DNA of 64,000 nucleotides from Thiohalobacter sp. (GTDB lineage Bacteria; Pseudomonadota; Gammaproteobacteria; Thiohalobacterales; Thiohalobacteraceae). Both the position numbers and the translations under genes were made by a program. Below are positions 49,126-57,146 of this stretch, piece after piece. Position 1 is the stretch's first letter. Every line of letters begins with the position of its first letter. Below the pieces are notes generated by a model. That model was not told the DNA's origin. It ran no database searches and saw only the letters and a list, made by a program, of their open reading frames with translations. The stretch spans positions 62,001 to 126,000 of the forward strand of contig NZ_JALTON010000037.1 of the NCBI RefSeq assembly GCF_027000115.1, given 5' to 3'.

Positions 49126-50805
49126 GTGCAGCAACTGCTACTTCTTCTGCCGCTGACGCCGCTGCTCTCGGCCTTGGCCGGCCTGCTGGCCGGACCTGCG
49201 CAGGGCCGGCGGGTGGCGCGAATCAGTCTCTGGGGCGCGGCTCTGGCATTCGGCCTGTCCGTGCTGTTGCTGGCGGCACGCGTGCTGGGCGACGCCGATG
49301 TCGTCGCGGCACTGCCGGGGGACTGGCCCTTTCTCCGGCTCGATCCACTGGGCGCGCTGATGGCCTGGGTGATCGCCGGCATCAGCCTGATCGTCCACGC
49401 CTACTCGGTGCGTTACATGGCCGAGGAACCCGGCCTGCCGCGCTATTTCATCCTGCTCGACCTTCTGGTTACCGCACTGTATGCCATGGTACTCGCCGGT
49501 GACCTGCTCACCCTGCTGGTGTCCTGGAACCTGATCGGCATCCTGCTGTTCTTCCTGCTGGGACACAATGTCAACAGTCGTGCCGCGAGCCGTTACGCGG
49601 GCTGGAGCCTGCTCACCTACCGGCTCGGGGATCTGCCGCTGATCCTGGCAGCGGCGCTGTTGTTCCAGGCTTATGGAACCTTTGATCTGGGCGCCATTTT
49701 CGATGCACTGCAGGCCGATCCCGGGCGTACCACCCTGGGTGGCTACCGGCTGGCCGAGGTGGTTGCGATGCTGGTGTCCATCTCCGCCTTCGCTCGCTCC
49801 GCCCAGTTCGTGCTGCATGCCTGGCTCCCCTACACGATGGAAGGACCCACACCCGTTTCGGCGCTGATGCATGCAGGCATCGTCAACGCCGGCGGTTTCA
49901 TCATCAACCGTTTCGCGCCGGTGTTCATCCACACCACCGAGGTGCTGCACTGGCTGTTCCTGATCGGCCTGGTCACGGCCATTGCCGGTTCCATTCTCAT
50001 GCTCGGACAGAACGACATCAAGAAATCGCTGGGCTATTCGACCATGGGGCAGATGGGCTTCATGATCATGGAATGTGGTGTGGGAGCCTTCTCTCTGGCC
50101 ATCTATCACCTGATCGCACATGGCATCTTCAAGGGTACGCTGTTCCTCGGTGCCGGCAGCATCATCAACGAGGCGCGGCGCAGCGACGGCGTACCCAAGG
50201 ATCCGCTCTATACCTTCGTGGTCGAACGCAGGCTGGCGGCCAGGAGACCGCCGTGGCTGTTGATGGCGCTGATGACGCTGGCAGTGCCTTCGTTCATTCT
50301 CGGCCTGGCCCACTGGATGGTGGACCAGGAGATCCTGCAAAAGCAGGGCGCCATCGTGCTGCTGTTCTTCGGCTGGGTCACCGGCGCCCAGTTGCTGTTT
50401 TCCACCTACAAGATGAAGACCGCGAACCTGCCCAGGCTGCTGGCCCTGATCATATTCTCGTTCACCATCGTGGTGATCGGCTACACGCTGGTTGCCCATG
50501 TGTTCGACCTCTTTCTTTATCCCGATCCGGAGATGCGCGCCGCGCTCTATGCCGCAGCAAACATCGACCTGTTCCTGTTCGAGCTGGTACTGGCCATGAT
50601 CGCCGTCATCGTGGTGCTGGGCTGGCTGCTGGCCTACTACGCGGACCAGAGAGGCGGGGTGCGGTCGGCCCGGCTGTCGTCACTCTGGCTACGTTTCTAT
50701 GCCCTGGTGTCGAGGGAATTCTATGTGCCGGACATCTACGGTCTCGTATCGCACTGGATGCTCAAGGTGGCGGAGCGCATCAATCGCCGCCTGAGGTGGC
50801 TGTGA
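49126..50805 (+). CDS. dabB: DabB, NuoL-like cation-channel subunit of the DAB inorganic carbon pump
   Basis: DabB belongs to the proton-conducting transporter (NuoL/MrpA) family and forms with DabA an energy-coupled bicarbonate accumulation system. The 559 residues hold about 14 TM helices with LVSWNLIGILLFFLLGHN, SAQFVLHAWLPYTMEGPTP (channel lysine position replaced by a Gln in this stretch), YSTMGQMGFMIMECG and HGIFKGTLFLGAGSII. It lacks the NuoL lateral-helix extension. The GTG start (49126) follows GGAGGGG. It lies 190 bp from divergent cbbR. Confidence 0.9.
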   Translation: MQQLLLLLPLTPLLSALAGLLAGPAQGRRVARISLWGAALAFGLSVLLLAARVLGDADVVAALPGDWPFLRLDPLGALMAWVIAGISLIVHAYSVRYMAEEPGLPRYFILLDLLVTALYAMVLAGDLLTLLVSWNLIGILLFFLLGHNVNSRAASRYAGWSLLTYRLGDLPLILAAALLFQAYGTFDLGAIFDALQADPGRTTLGGYRLAEVVAMLVSISAFARSAQFVLHAWLPYTMEGPTPVSALMHAGIVNAGGFIINRFAPVFIHTTEVLHWLFLIGLVTAIAGSILMLGQNDIKKSLGYSTMGQMGFMIMECGVGAFSLAIYHLIAHGIFKGTLFLGAGSIINEARRSDGVPKDPLYTFVVERRLAARRPPWLLMALMTLAVPSFILGLAHWMVDQEILQKQGAIVLLFFGWVTGAQLLFSTYKMKTANLPRLLALIIFSFTIVVIGYTLVAHVFDLFLYPDPEMRAALYAAANIDLFLFELVLAMIAVIVVLGWLLAYYADQRGGVRSARLSSLWLRFYALVSREFYVPDIYGLVSHWMLKVAERINRRLRWL

Positions 50806-50806
50806 C

Positions 50807-51583
50807 ATGAGCTGGCGGGAACTGGTGCCACTGGCCGTTCTGCTCCCTTTGTTTCCGGCCAGCATGCTGCCGAGTCTGCTCATGCAGCATGTCCGCAACG
50901 CCTGGGTCGCAGGCTTGTTTCTGTTGATCTGGTCGCAGGCGGGTGTGGGCCTGCTGCTTTGGCTGCAACCGGACGTGCCCCAGTGGCTGCAGTGGTGGGC
51001 GTTTGCGACTGCCTTTCTATATGGTTTTCGCGCCCTGGTACTCAATGAGGTTTCGGAATGGACCGGCTTCATGTTCGTGTCCCTGCTGGCCCTGTTCTGG
51101 TTCTTGCCCGTCGAGCGCATCCCGGCACCGGAGGCCCATATGCTTGCCCTGGTTGCGGTGGCGCCCCTGGTCGTTCTGCGCACGCTTTCCGGTCTGATGG
51201 CGGCCCGGTTCGGTTCTGCCTACCTGGGCCTGGTGGGGGGGCTGGTGCACGGTTACCCACGCCTGTCCGGTCTGGTCGCGCTCGGCATTCTGGCAGCCAT
51301 TGCGACGCCGCCTTTCCCGCTGTTCTTCCATTTGGTCGAGCTGCTTGGGCTGTTGCCCTTTTCGATGGCGGTTGCTCTGGTGACGGTCTGGTATTTCTGG
51401 GGCTGGGCGGGGGTGCGCCTGCTGCAACGGCTGGTTCTGGGGCCGGAACAGTGGCCGCAATACGGCATCGGCAGGGGGACACCCGATCTGTCACGTGCGG
51501 GGATGTGGACCCTGGCGTCGGTCTTTGTCGGCCTGGCGGTCATCGGATTGCGTGAGGCCATGCAGCTCGCGGGGGCAGGCTGA
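50807..51583 (+). CDS. Uncharacterised multi-helix membrane protein of the DAB operon
   Basis: The 258-residue protein, 1 bp after dabB and overlapping dabA by one base, has about seven to eight TM segments. Residues about 145-180 (GGLVHGYPRLSGLVALGILA and the following TPPFPLFFHLVELLG) resemble the C-terminal part of NuoM/MrpD-like channels near the SGLPGTSGF region, suggesting a truncated or diverged antiporter-like protein. No catalytic or metal motif is seen. A middle gene in DAB operons occurs in some other autotrophs, but its role is not established. The tight coupling argues that it belongs to the complex. Confidence 0.7.
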   Translation: MSWRELVPLAVLLPLFPASMLPSLLMQHVRNAWVAGLFLLIWSQAGVGLLLWLQPDVPQWLQWWAFATAFLYGFRALVLNEVSEWTGFMFVSLLALFWFLPVERIPAPEAHMLALVAVAPLVVLRTLSGLMAARFGSAYLGLVGGLVHGYPRLSGLVALGILAAIATPPFPLFFHLVELLGLLPFSMAVALVTVWYFWGWAGVRLLQRLVLGPEQWPQYGIGRGTPDLSRAGMWTLASVFVGLAVIGLREAMQLAGAG

Positions 51584-54500
51584 TGACGAGTGAACTCGGA
51601 CAGCGGCTGAGGATTCGCAGCCTGGTGTATGTCGCCGGGGAACAGATTCCCTATTTCTGGCCCATGCGCGCCTTCATTCATCACAACCCCCTGCATGGCT
51701 TCGAAGACCGCAACTTTGCCGAGGCGGTACGCGAGGGTACCGCACTGTTCCATGCCCGGGGTTATCTGGCTCGCGAGCAATACCAGCGCTACCTGGCACA
51801 GGGCAGGATAGACCGGGACCACCTGCGTCGCGAGATTGCCGCCTTTGTCGAGGACGATGGCGAGATTCTCGGCAGGCCGGTGCTCGACTGGGCGCTGGTG
51901 GATCTGACCGATGAGCCGGAACCGGTCGGCTGGGGGGATACCCGGGTAATCGGCGCGGAGGACCTGGCCGCCCTGTTGCAGGGCAGGCCATTGCCCGCGC
52001 GGCCGCTGCGGCGCGAGGCCTTGCGGCAGGAACTGGAGGCACGCTTTCTGAGCGGGATGCCGCTGTACGAGGTGCTCGACGCCCTGTTCGGCACGGAACT
52101 GGGTGCCGAACTGGACGAGTTGGTGATCAAGAGCTGCCTCGATTTCTTCGACGAGGGTCAGTCGGTCTGGGGCATGCCCGAACGGGAACAGGGATTCTTT
52201 CGTGCCTGGCGGGCGGTGGCGCTGCGCAACGGGCGCCTGTTCCTCAAGGGCCTGCACCTGCGGGAAGTCATGGGTGAAGCGGATGCCCCGGAGCAGGTGA
52301 TTGCCCAGGTGATGTCGCGGCTCGGTATCCCCGAACTGCTGTGGCAGGATTACCTGCGTCGCGAGATCGCACGCCTGCATGGCTGGGCGGGTTTCATCCG
52401 CTGGCGTTCGTCCGCCGCGCATTACCATTGGGCCCAGCGTTATCCCGCCGATCTGGTCGACTATGTCGCCGTCCGCCTGCTGTTCTCGGCGGCGCTTCTG
52501 CGCGAGGCGTCGCGCCACGGCCTGCCCGCCGACTACCCCGCCTTGCGGGCCTGGATGCGCGCGGAGCCCGAAGCCCTGTTTCTGCGCGAAGAGCTTTACG
52601 GGAGGCATGCGGTGCCTGCCCTGGCGGGGCGGGTCGAGCGTACCCTGTTACTTGGCCGGCGTCCCGGGATCGAGGCCCTGTTCGCCGAGTACATGGGTCA
52701 CAAGCGCGAGCTGGAGGCACGGACCGTGGGGACCCGGCTGACGTCGCTGGGCGAGCGCCTGGGTGTCGCCGCGGTGCTGTCCCGTTTGCCCGCAGCGGAA
52801 CTCGACCGTCTGTTGCGGGCCCTGGACCGGGTGGAGCGCAACGAAGGTCAGTGCTGGCTGCGCGCCATGGAGGCGCATGCCATCGACCGGCTGGTCGCTG
52901 GCGTGACCCCGGATGCCCGGGAACGTCGGGAGAAACGGCCCTTCGCCCAGGCCCTGTTCTGCATCGACACCCGTTCCGAGCGCATTCGCCGTCAACTGGA
53001 AGCCGCGGGCGACTACCAGACCTTCGGCATTGCCGGTTTCTTCGGCGTGCCGCTCAGTTTCATCGAGATCGGCAAGGGCAGCGAGACGCACCTGTGCCCG
53101 GTTCTGCTCACGCCGCGCAATCTGGTCGTGGAGATTCCCGGTTTCGAGTATCGCGACGAGGCTGCCGTCACGGCCCTGGGCAAGGTGGTCCATGAACTGA
53201 AGGAATCCATCCTCACGCCCTTCGTGACCGTGGAAGCGATCGGCCTGCTGTTCGGTTTCGACATGATCGGCAAGACCCTGTTCCCGGCGCTCTATGGCCC
53301 CTGGCGCAAGCGTCTGGCGCCGAAACGGGGCATTACGCGGCTGCTGGTGGACAAGCTGAGCCGTGAACGGGCGGACTCCATCGTGCGCGCCGTGCAGCGG
53401 GCGGTGATCGAGAAGGCCGTCGAGCAGGATTTCGGACTCCGGCCCGAGCACATCACCGATGACACGGTGCGGACCCTGCGCGAGGCGGCCATGGGCAAGG
53501 CCGAGGTGGACCGCGCGGCGCTGGCGACTCTCGGGCTTGATGACGATGGCGTTGCCGATCTGGTAGAACGCCTGCGCGAGGTTTATCTGATCAATCCGGC
53601 CTTCGTGCGGGTGCAGATGGAGCGTCTGGGCCGGATCGGTTTCACCGTCGACGAGCAGGCCGGCTATGTGGCGACGGCGTTGCGTTCCATCGGCCTGACC
53701 AGCGGCTTTTCCCGTTTCGTGCTGCTGGTCGGTCATGGCAGCACCTCCGAGAACAACCCCTATGAATCGGCCCTCGATTGTGGCGCCTGCGGCGGTAACC
53801 ATGGACTGGTGAACGCCCGCGTGCTTGCGCAGATGGCCAACAGCCCCCAGGTGCGCCGGCGCCTGCGGCGGCAGGGTATCGACATACCGGACGACACCTG
53901 GTTCATGCCGGCGCTGCACGATACCACCACCGACGAGATCCGCCTGGAGGACGTGGAGTTGATTCCGCCGGCGCATCTCATCTATATCGAGCGCCTGCGC
54001 AACGGGCTCATCTCCGCCGCCCGCCTGTGTGCGGCCGAGCGCGTGCCCACGCTGGCCAGGGAGTCCGGGGCCGATGATCCTGCCCGCGCCTGGCGCATCG
54101 CCCGGCGCAATGCCCTGGACTGGTCGCAGGTGCGGCCGGAGTGGGGGCTGTCGGGGAATGCCTATTTCATCATCGGTCGGCGGGCCATCACTCGCGAGCT
54201 GCCGCTCCATGGCCGGGCCTTTCTGCATTCCTACGACTATCGACTGGATCCCCGGCGTCGGCTGCTGGAGAACATTCTCACCGGGCCGCTGGTGGTGGGG
54301 CAGTGGATCAACATGGAGCACTATTTCTCGACCGTGGACAACGAGCGCTTCGGCAGCGGCAGCAAGGTCTATCACAATGTCGCGGGTTGCTTCGGGGTCA
54401 TGACCGGCAATCTCAGCGACCTGCGCACCGGGTTGCCGGCGCAGACGGTGCTCAGGGATGGCATGCCCTACCATGAACCCATGCGGCTGATCACCCTGGT

Positions 54501-54702
54501 CGAGGCCCCGCTGGCGCATGCCCGGCTTGCGCTGGAGGAGGTGGCCTCGGTCAAGCGTCTGGTACACAACGAATGGATCCGCTTCCTGGTGGTCGACCGG
54601 GAGGCCGGGAAGGTATGGGAATTCGACCGCGGCGACTGGCTGCAACGCCCCGGCCCCGAGAGCGGACGGCCGGGCGAATCCGTGGAGGCGGCATCATCAT
54701 GA
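51583..54702 (+). CDS. dabA: DabA, beta-carbonic-anhydrase-like subunit of the DAB inorganic carbon pump
   Basis: DabA (DUF2309) is a cytosolic Zn protein that hydrates CO2 to bicarbonate unidirectionally when coupled to DabB. In the 1039 residues the Zn/active-site signature is ALFCIDTRSE (C460, D462) and LLVGHGSTSENNPYESALDC (H718, C733). The H-to-C spacing of 15 equals that of characterised DabA. The protein is much longer than the short DabA type, so it is the long form. The start follows a one-base overlap with the membrane protein gene, and the stop overlaps the PII-like gene by 4 bp. Confidence 0.93.
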   Translation: MTSELGQRLRIRSLVYVAGEQIPYFWPMRAFIHHNPLHGFEDRNFAEAVREGTALFHARGYLAREQYQRYLAQGRIDRDHLRREIAAFVEDDGEILGRPVLDWALVDLTDEPEPVGWGDTRVIGAEDLAALLQGRPLPARPLRREALRQELEARFLSGMPLYEVLDALFGTELGAELDELVIKSCLDFFDEGQSVWGMPEREQGFFRAWRAVALRNGRLFLKGLHLREVMGEADAPEQVIAQVMSRLGIPELLWQDYLRREIARLHGWAGFIRWRSSAAHYHWAQRYPADLVDYVAVRLLFSAALLREASRHGLPADYPALRAWMRAEPEALFLREELYGRHAVPALAGRVERTLLLGRRPGIEALFAEYMGHKRELEARTVGTRLTSLGERLGVAAVLSRLPAAELDRLLRALDRVERNEGQCWLRAMEAHAIDRLVAGVTPDARERREKRPFAQALFCIDTRSERIRRQLEAAGDYQTFGIAGFFGVPLSFIEIGKGSETHLCPVLLTPRNLVVEIPGFEYRDEAAVTALGKVVHELKESILTPFVTVEAIGLLFGFDMIGKTLFPALYGPWRKRLAPKRGITRLLVDKLSRERADSIVRAVQRAVIEKAVEQDFGLRPEHITDDTVRTLREAAMGKAEVDRAALATLGLDDDGVADLVERLREVYLINPAFVRVQMERLGRIGFTVDEQAGYVATALRSIGLTSGFSRFVLLVGHGSTSENNPYESALDCGACGGNHGLVNARVLAQMANSPQVRRRLRRQGIDIPDDTWFMPALHDTTTDEIRLEDVELIPPAHLIYIERLRNGLISAARLCAAERVPTLARESGADDPARAWRIARRNALDWSQVRPEWGLSGNAYFIIGRRAITRELPLHGRAFLHSYDYRLDPRRRLLENILTGPLVVGQWINMEHYFSTVDNERFGSGSKVYHNVAGCFGVMTGNLSDLRTGLPAQTVLRDGMPYHEPMRLITLVEAPLAHARLALEEVASVKRLVHNEWIRFLVVDREAGKVWEFDRGDWLQRPGPESGRPGESVEAASS

Positions 54703-55025
54703 AAGAGCTGAATCTGACCCCCATCAAGAAACTGGAAATCATCATCGATGGTGAACATCGGGCCTTCGCGACCGACCTGCTCGATCGGGCCGGGGTCAAG
54801 GGCTACACCATCATCAACAATCTGTCGGGGAAGGGCAGTCACGGCTTCCATGCCGGGCACCTGATGTTCAACGAGGACGATGTGCTGATCATGATCATCG
54901 CTGCCGTCCCCGAGGAACTGGTCGAACCCATCCTCGAGGGCTTCTCGCCCTTCTTCAACAGCCATTCCGGGGTGGTGTTCGTGTCGGATATCCAGGTCAC
55001 CCGGCTGGTCAAGTTCCGCGACTGA
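54699..55025 (+). CDS. PII-like signalling protein linking dab and cbb/cso genes
   Basis: A 108-residue PII-superfamily protein (GlnB/CutA-like fold) with beta-alpha-beta segments KKLEIIIDGEHRAFATDLLD and VKGYTIINNLSGKGSHG. The T-loop is short (HGFHAGHLMFNEDDV) and has no uridylylated Tyr motif (YRGAEY), so it is not a nitrogen PII. Related proteins from carboxysome loci (CPII) bind ADP/AMP and bicarbonate. It overlaps dabA by 4 bp, so it should be coexpressed with the transporter. It probably tunes the pump according to bicarbonate or energy state. Confidence 0.8.
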   Translation: MKELNLTPIKKLEIIIDGEHRAFATDLLDRAGVKGYTIINNLSGKGSHGFHAGHLMFNEDDVLIMIIAAVPEELVEPILEGFSPFFNSHSGVVFVSDIQVTRLVKFRD

Positions 55026-55090
55026 GGGTGGGGATAGCTGATTGAATCGCAAGGCAAAGGCAGGGAGTTATCCACAGCCTTGGGCAAACA

Positions 55091-55137
55091 ATTAACTATC
55101 GTTAATCATAAAAATAAAAAACATTAACTTTTATTAA
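55091..55137 (+). promoter_or_regulatory. Paired TTAA dyads, candidate CbbR operator of the cbbL-cso operon
   Basis: ATTAAC-TATC-GTTAAT (55091-55106) is a perfect inverted repeat, and TTAAC-TTTT-ATTAA lies at 55124-55137. In both, TTAA recurs 10 bp apart, and the dyad centres are 32 bp apart (three helical turns). The surrounding 60 bp is strongly AT-rich. The rest of the 55026-55253 gap shows only a Shine-Dalgarno (AGGAGAG) before cbbL. Confidence 0.65.
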
Positions 55138-55253
55138 ATCCTGTCCAGGCGCACAATCCCCCGCCAGCAAAGTTTCCAGAGATGCGGCGAACGCGCATTC
55201 GTGGTCATCCCGGATATTCCAAGTCACAACCTTCTACTTAGGAGAGCGAGCCG

Positions 55254-56666
55254 ATGGCAAAAAACTACCAGGCGGGCGTTAAAGAGTACCGCGAAATGTA
55301 TTGGACGCCGGACTATGTTCCGCTCGATACGGACCTGCTGGCCTGCTTCAAGTGCACCGGTCAGCCCGGCGTGCCCCGGGAAGAGGTTGCCGCGGCCGTG
55401 GCTGCCGAGTCCTCGACCGGTACCTGGAGTACCGTGTGGTCCGAGCTGCTGACCGACCTGGAGTACTACAAGGGCCGTGCCTACCGCATCGAGGACGTTC
55501 CGGGTGACTCCGAGTCCTTCTATGCCTTCATTGCCTATCCCATCGACCTGTTCGAGGAAGGCTCGGTGGTGAACGTGCTGACCTCGCTGGTCGGCAACGT
55601 GTTCGGCTTCAAGGCCCTCAAGCATCTGCGTCTGGAAGACATCCGCTTCCCGATCGCCTACATCAAGACCTGCGGTGGCCCGCCGGCCGGCATCCAGGTC
55701 GAGCGCGACCGCTTCAACAAGTACGGTCGTCCGATGCTGGGCTGCACCATCAAGCCCAAGCTGGGCCTGTCGGCCAAGAACTACGGCCGTGCGGTGTATG
55801 AGTGTCTGCGCGGCGGCCTGGACCTGACCAAGGACGACGAGAACGTCAACTCCCAGCCCTTCATGCGCTGGCGTGACCGTTTCGAGTTCGTCGCCGAGGC
55901 CGTGATGAAGGCCCAGGCCGAGACCGGCGAGCGCAAGGGTCACTACCTGAACGTCACCGCGTCCACGCCGGAAGAGATGTACAAGCGCGCCGAGTTCGCC
56001 AAGGAACTGGGCATGCCCATCATCATGCACGACTTCCTGACCGGCGGTTTCACCGCCAACACGGGTCTGGCCAACTGGTGCCGCGACAACGGCATGATGC
56101 TGCACATCCATCGCGCCATGCACGCGGTCATCGACCGTCATCCCAAGCACGGCATCCACTTCCGCGTGCTGGCCAAGTGTCTGCGCCTGTCCGGTGGCGA
56201 TCACCTGCACACCGGTACCGTCGTCGGCAAGCTCGAGGGCGACCGCGCCGCCACCCTGGGCTTCGTCGATCAGCTGCGTGAGTCCTTCGTGCCGGAAGAT
56301 CGTTCCCGTGGTGTGTTCTTCGATCAGGACTGGGGCTCCATGCCGGGCGTGTTCGCCGTGGCCTCCGGTGGCATCCACGTCTGGCACATGCCGGCGCTGG
56401 TCACCATCTTCGGCGACGACTCCGTGCTGCAGTTCGGTGGCGGCACGCAGGGTCATCCCTGGGGCAACGCTGCCGGTGCCGCGGCCAACCGCGTTGCGCT
56501 GGAAGCCTGCGTCAAGGCCCGCAACGAGGGCCGCGAGCTGGAGCGCGAGGGTGGCGACATCCTGCGCGAGGCGGCGCAGCACAGCCCCGAGCTGGCCATG
56601 GCCATGGAGACCTGGAAGGAGATCAAGTTCGAATTCGAGACCGTGGACAAGCTGGACGTCGGCTGA
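55254..56666 (+). CDS. cbbL: Rubisco large subunit, form IA
   Basis: CbbL carboxylates ribulose-1,5-bisphosphate. The 470-residue sequence has the carbamylated lysine in [11 protein letters not shown] (K193), the [14 protein letters not shown] active-site segment, loop 6 lysine K326 in [12 protein letters not shown], and [14 protein letters not shown] for phosphate binding. The N-terminus and placement with csoS2 identify the carboxysome-associated form IA (IAc) type. The start follows AGGAGAG. It is the first gene of the cso operon. Confidence 0.98.
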   Translation: MAKNYQAGVKEYREMYWTPDYVPLDTDLLACFKCTGQPGVPREEVAAAVAAESSTGTWSTVWSELLTDLEYYKGRAYRIEDVPGDSESFYAFIAYPIDLFEEGSVVNVLTSLVGNVFGFKALKHLRLEDIRFPIAYIKTCGGPPAGIQVERDRFNKYGRPMLGCTIKPKLGLSAKNYGRAVYECLRGGLDLTKDDENVNSQPFMRWRDRFEFVAEAVMKAQAETGERKGHYLNVTASTPEEMYKRAEFAKELGMPIIMHDFLTGGFTANTGLANWCRDNGMMLHIHRAMHAVIDRHPKHGIHFRVLAKCLRLSGGDHLHTGTVVGKLEGDRAATLGFVDQLRESFVPEDRSRGVFFDQDWGSMPGVFAVASGGIHVWHMPALVTIFGDDSVLQFGGGTQGHPWGNAAGAAANRVALEACVKARNEGRELEREGGDILREAAQHSPELAMAMETWKEIKFEFETVDKLDVG

Positions 56667-56721
56667 TCGCCCGACTGCCACGAACTAGACCGTATCGAAT
56701 CGAATCCAAGAGGACACTATC

Positions 56722-57066
56722 ATGCAGAACGTTTCGGAAATGGGCGATTACGTCACCAAGCGCACCCTGGAAACCTTCGGCTTCCTGCCGAAGTTCTCCC
56801 AGGAAGAGGTCTACAAGCAGATCGCCTACATCCTGGCCCAGGGCTGGACGCCGGCCATCGAGCACGAGCATCCCAGCCAGGCCTTCAATCACTACTGGAC
56901 CATGTGGAAGCTGCCGTTCTTCGGCGAGCAGGATCTGGCTCACGTGGTGGCCGAACTCGAGGCCTGCCACCGCGCCTATCCGGATCACCACATCCGTCTG
57001 CTGGGTTATGACAACTACACCCAGAGTCAGGGCCTGGCCTTCGTGGTCTACGAAGGTCGCGGCTGA
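56722..57066 (+). CDS. cbbS: Rubisco small subunit
   Basis: The 114-residue CbbS caps the L8 core and completes the L8S8 enzyme. Characteristic segments are [20 protein letters not shown]-like text (starting [14 protein letters not shown]), [39 protein letters not shown] and [20 protein letters not shown]. It lacks the betaA-betaB loop of plant forms, as expected for form IA. It lies 55 bp after cbbL. Confidence 0.98.
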   Translation: MQNVSEMGDYVTKRTLETFGFLPKFSQEEVYKQIAYILAQGWTPAIEHEHPSQAFNHYWTMWKLPFFGEQDLAHVVAELEACHRAYPDHHIRLLGYDNYTQSQGLAFVVYEGRG

Positions 57067-57082
57067 GCCGCAGGCACTGATC

Positions 57083-57106
57083 GCCGCCCCCGTGCAAGGG
57101 GGCGGC
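57083..57106 (+). promoter_or_regulatory. GC-rich hairpin between cbbS and csoS2
   Basis: A perfect 9-bp stem GCCGCCCCC / GGGGGCGGC with loop GTGCAA. No T-run follows, so it is not a normal terminator. It may stabilise or process the mRNA and raise cbbLS over csoS2 transcripts, as such an imbalance is reported for cso operons. Confidence 0.6.
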
Positions 57107-57146
57107 CACCCGAATTTGAACCCACTTCAAACATGAAGGGTTTGTG

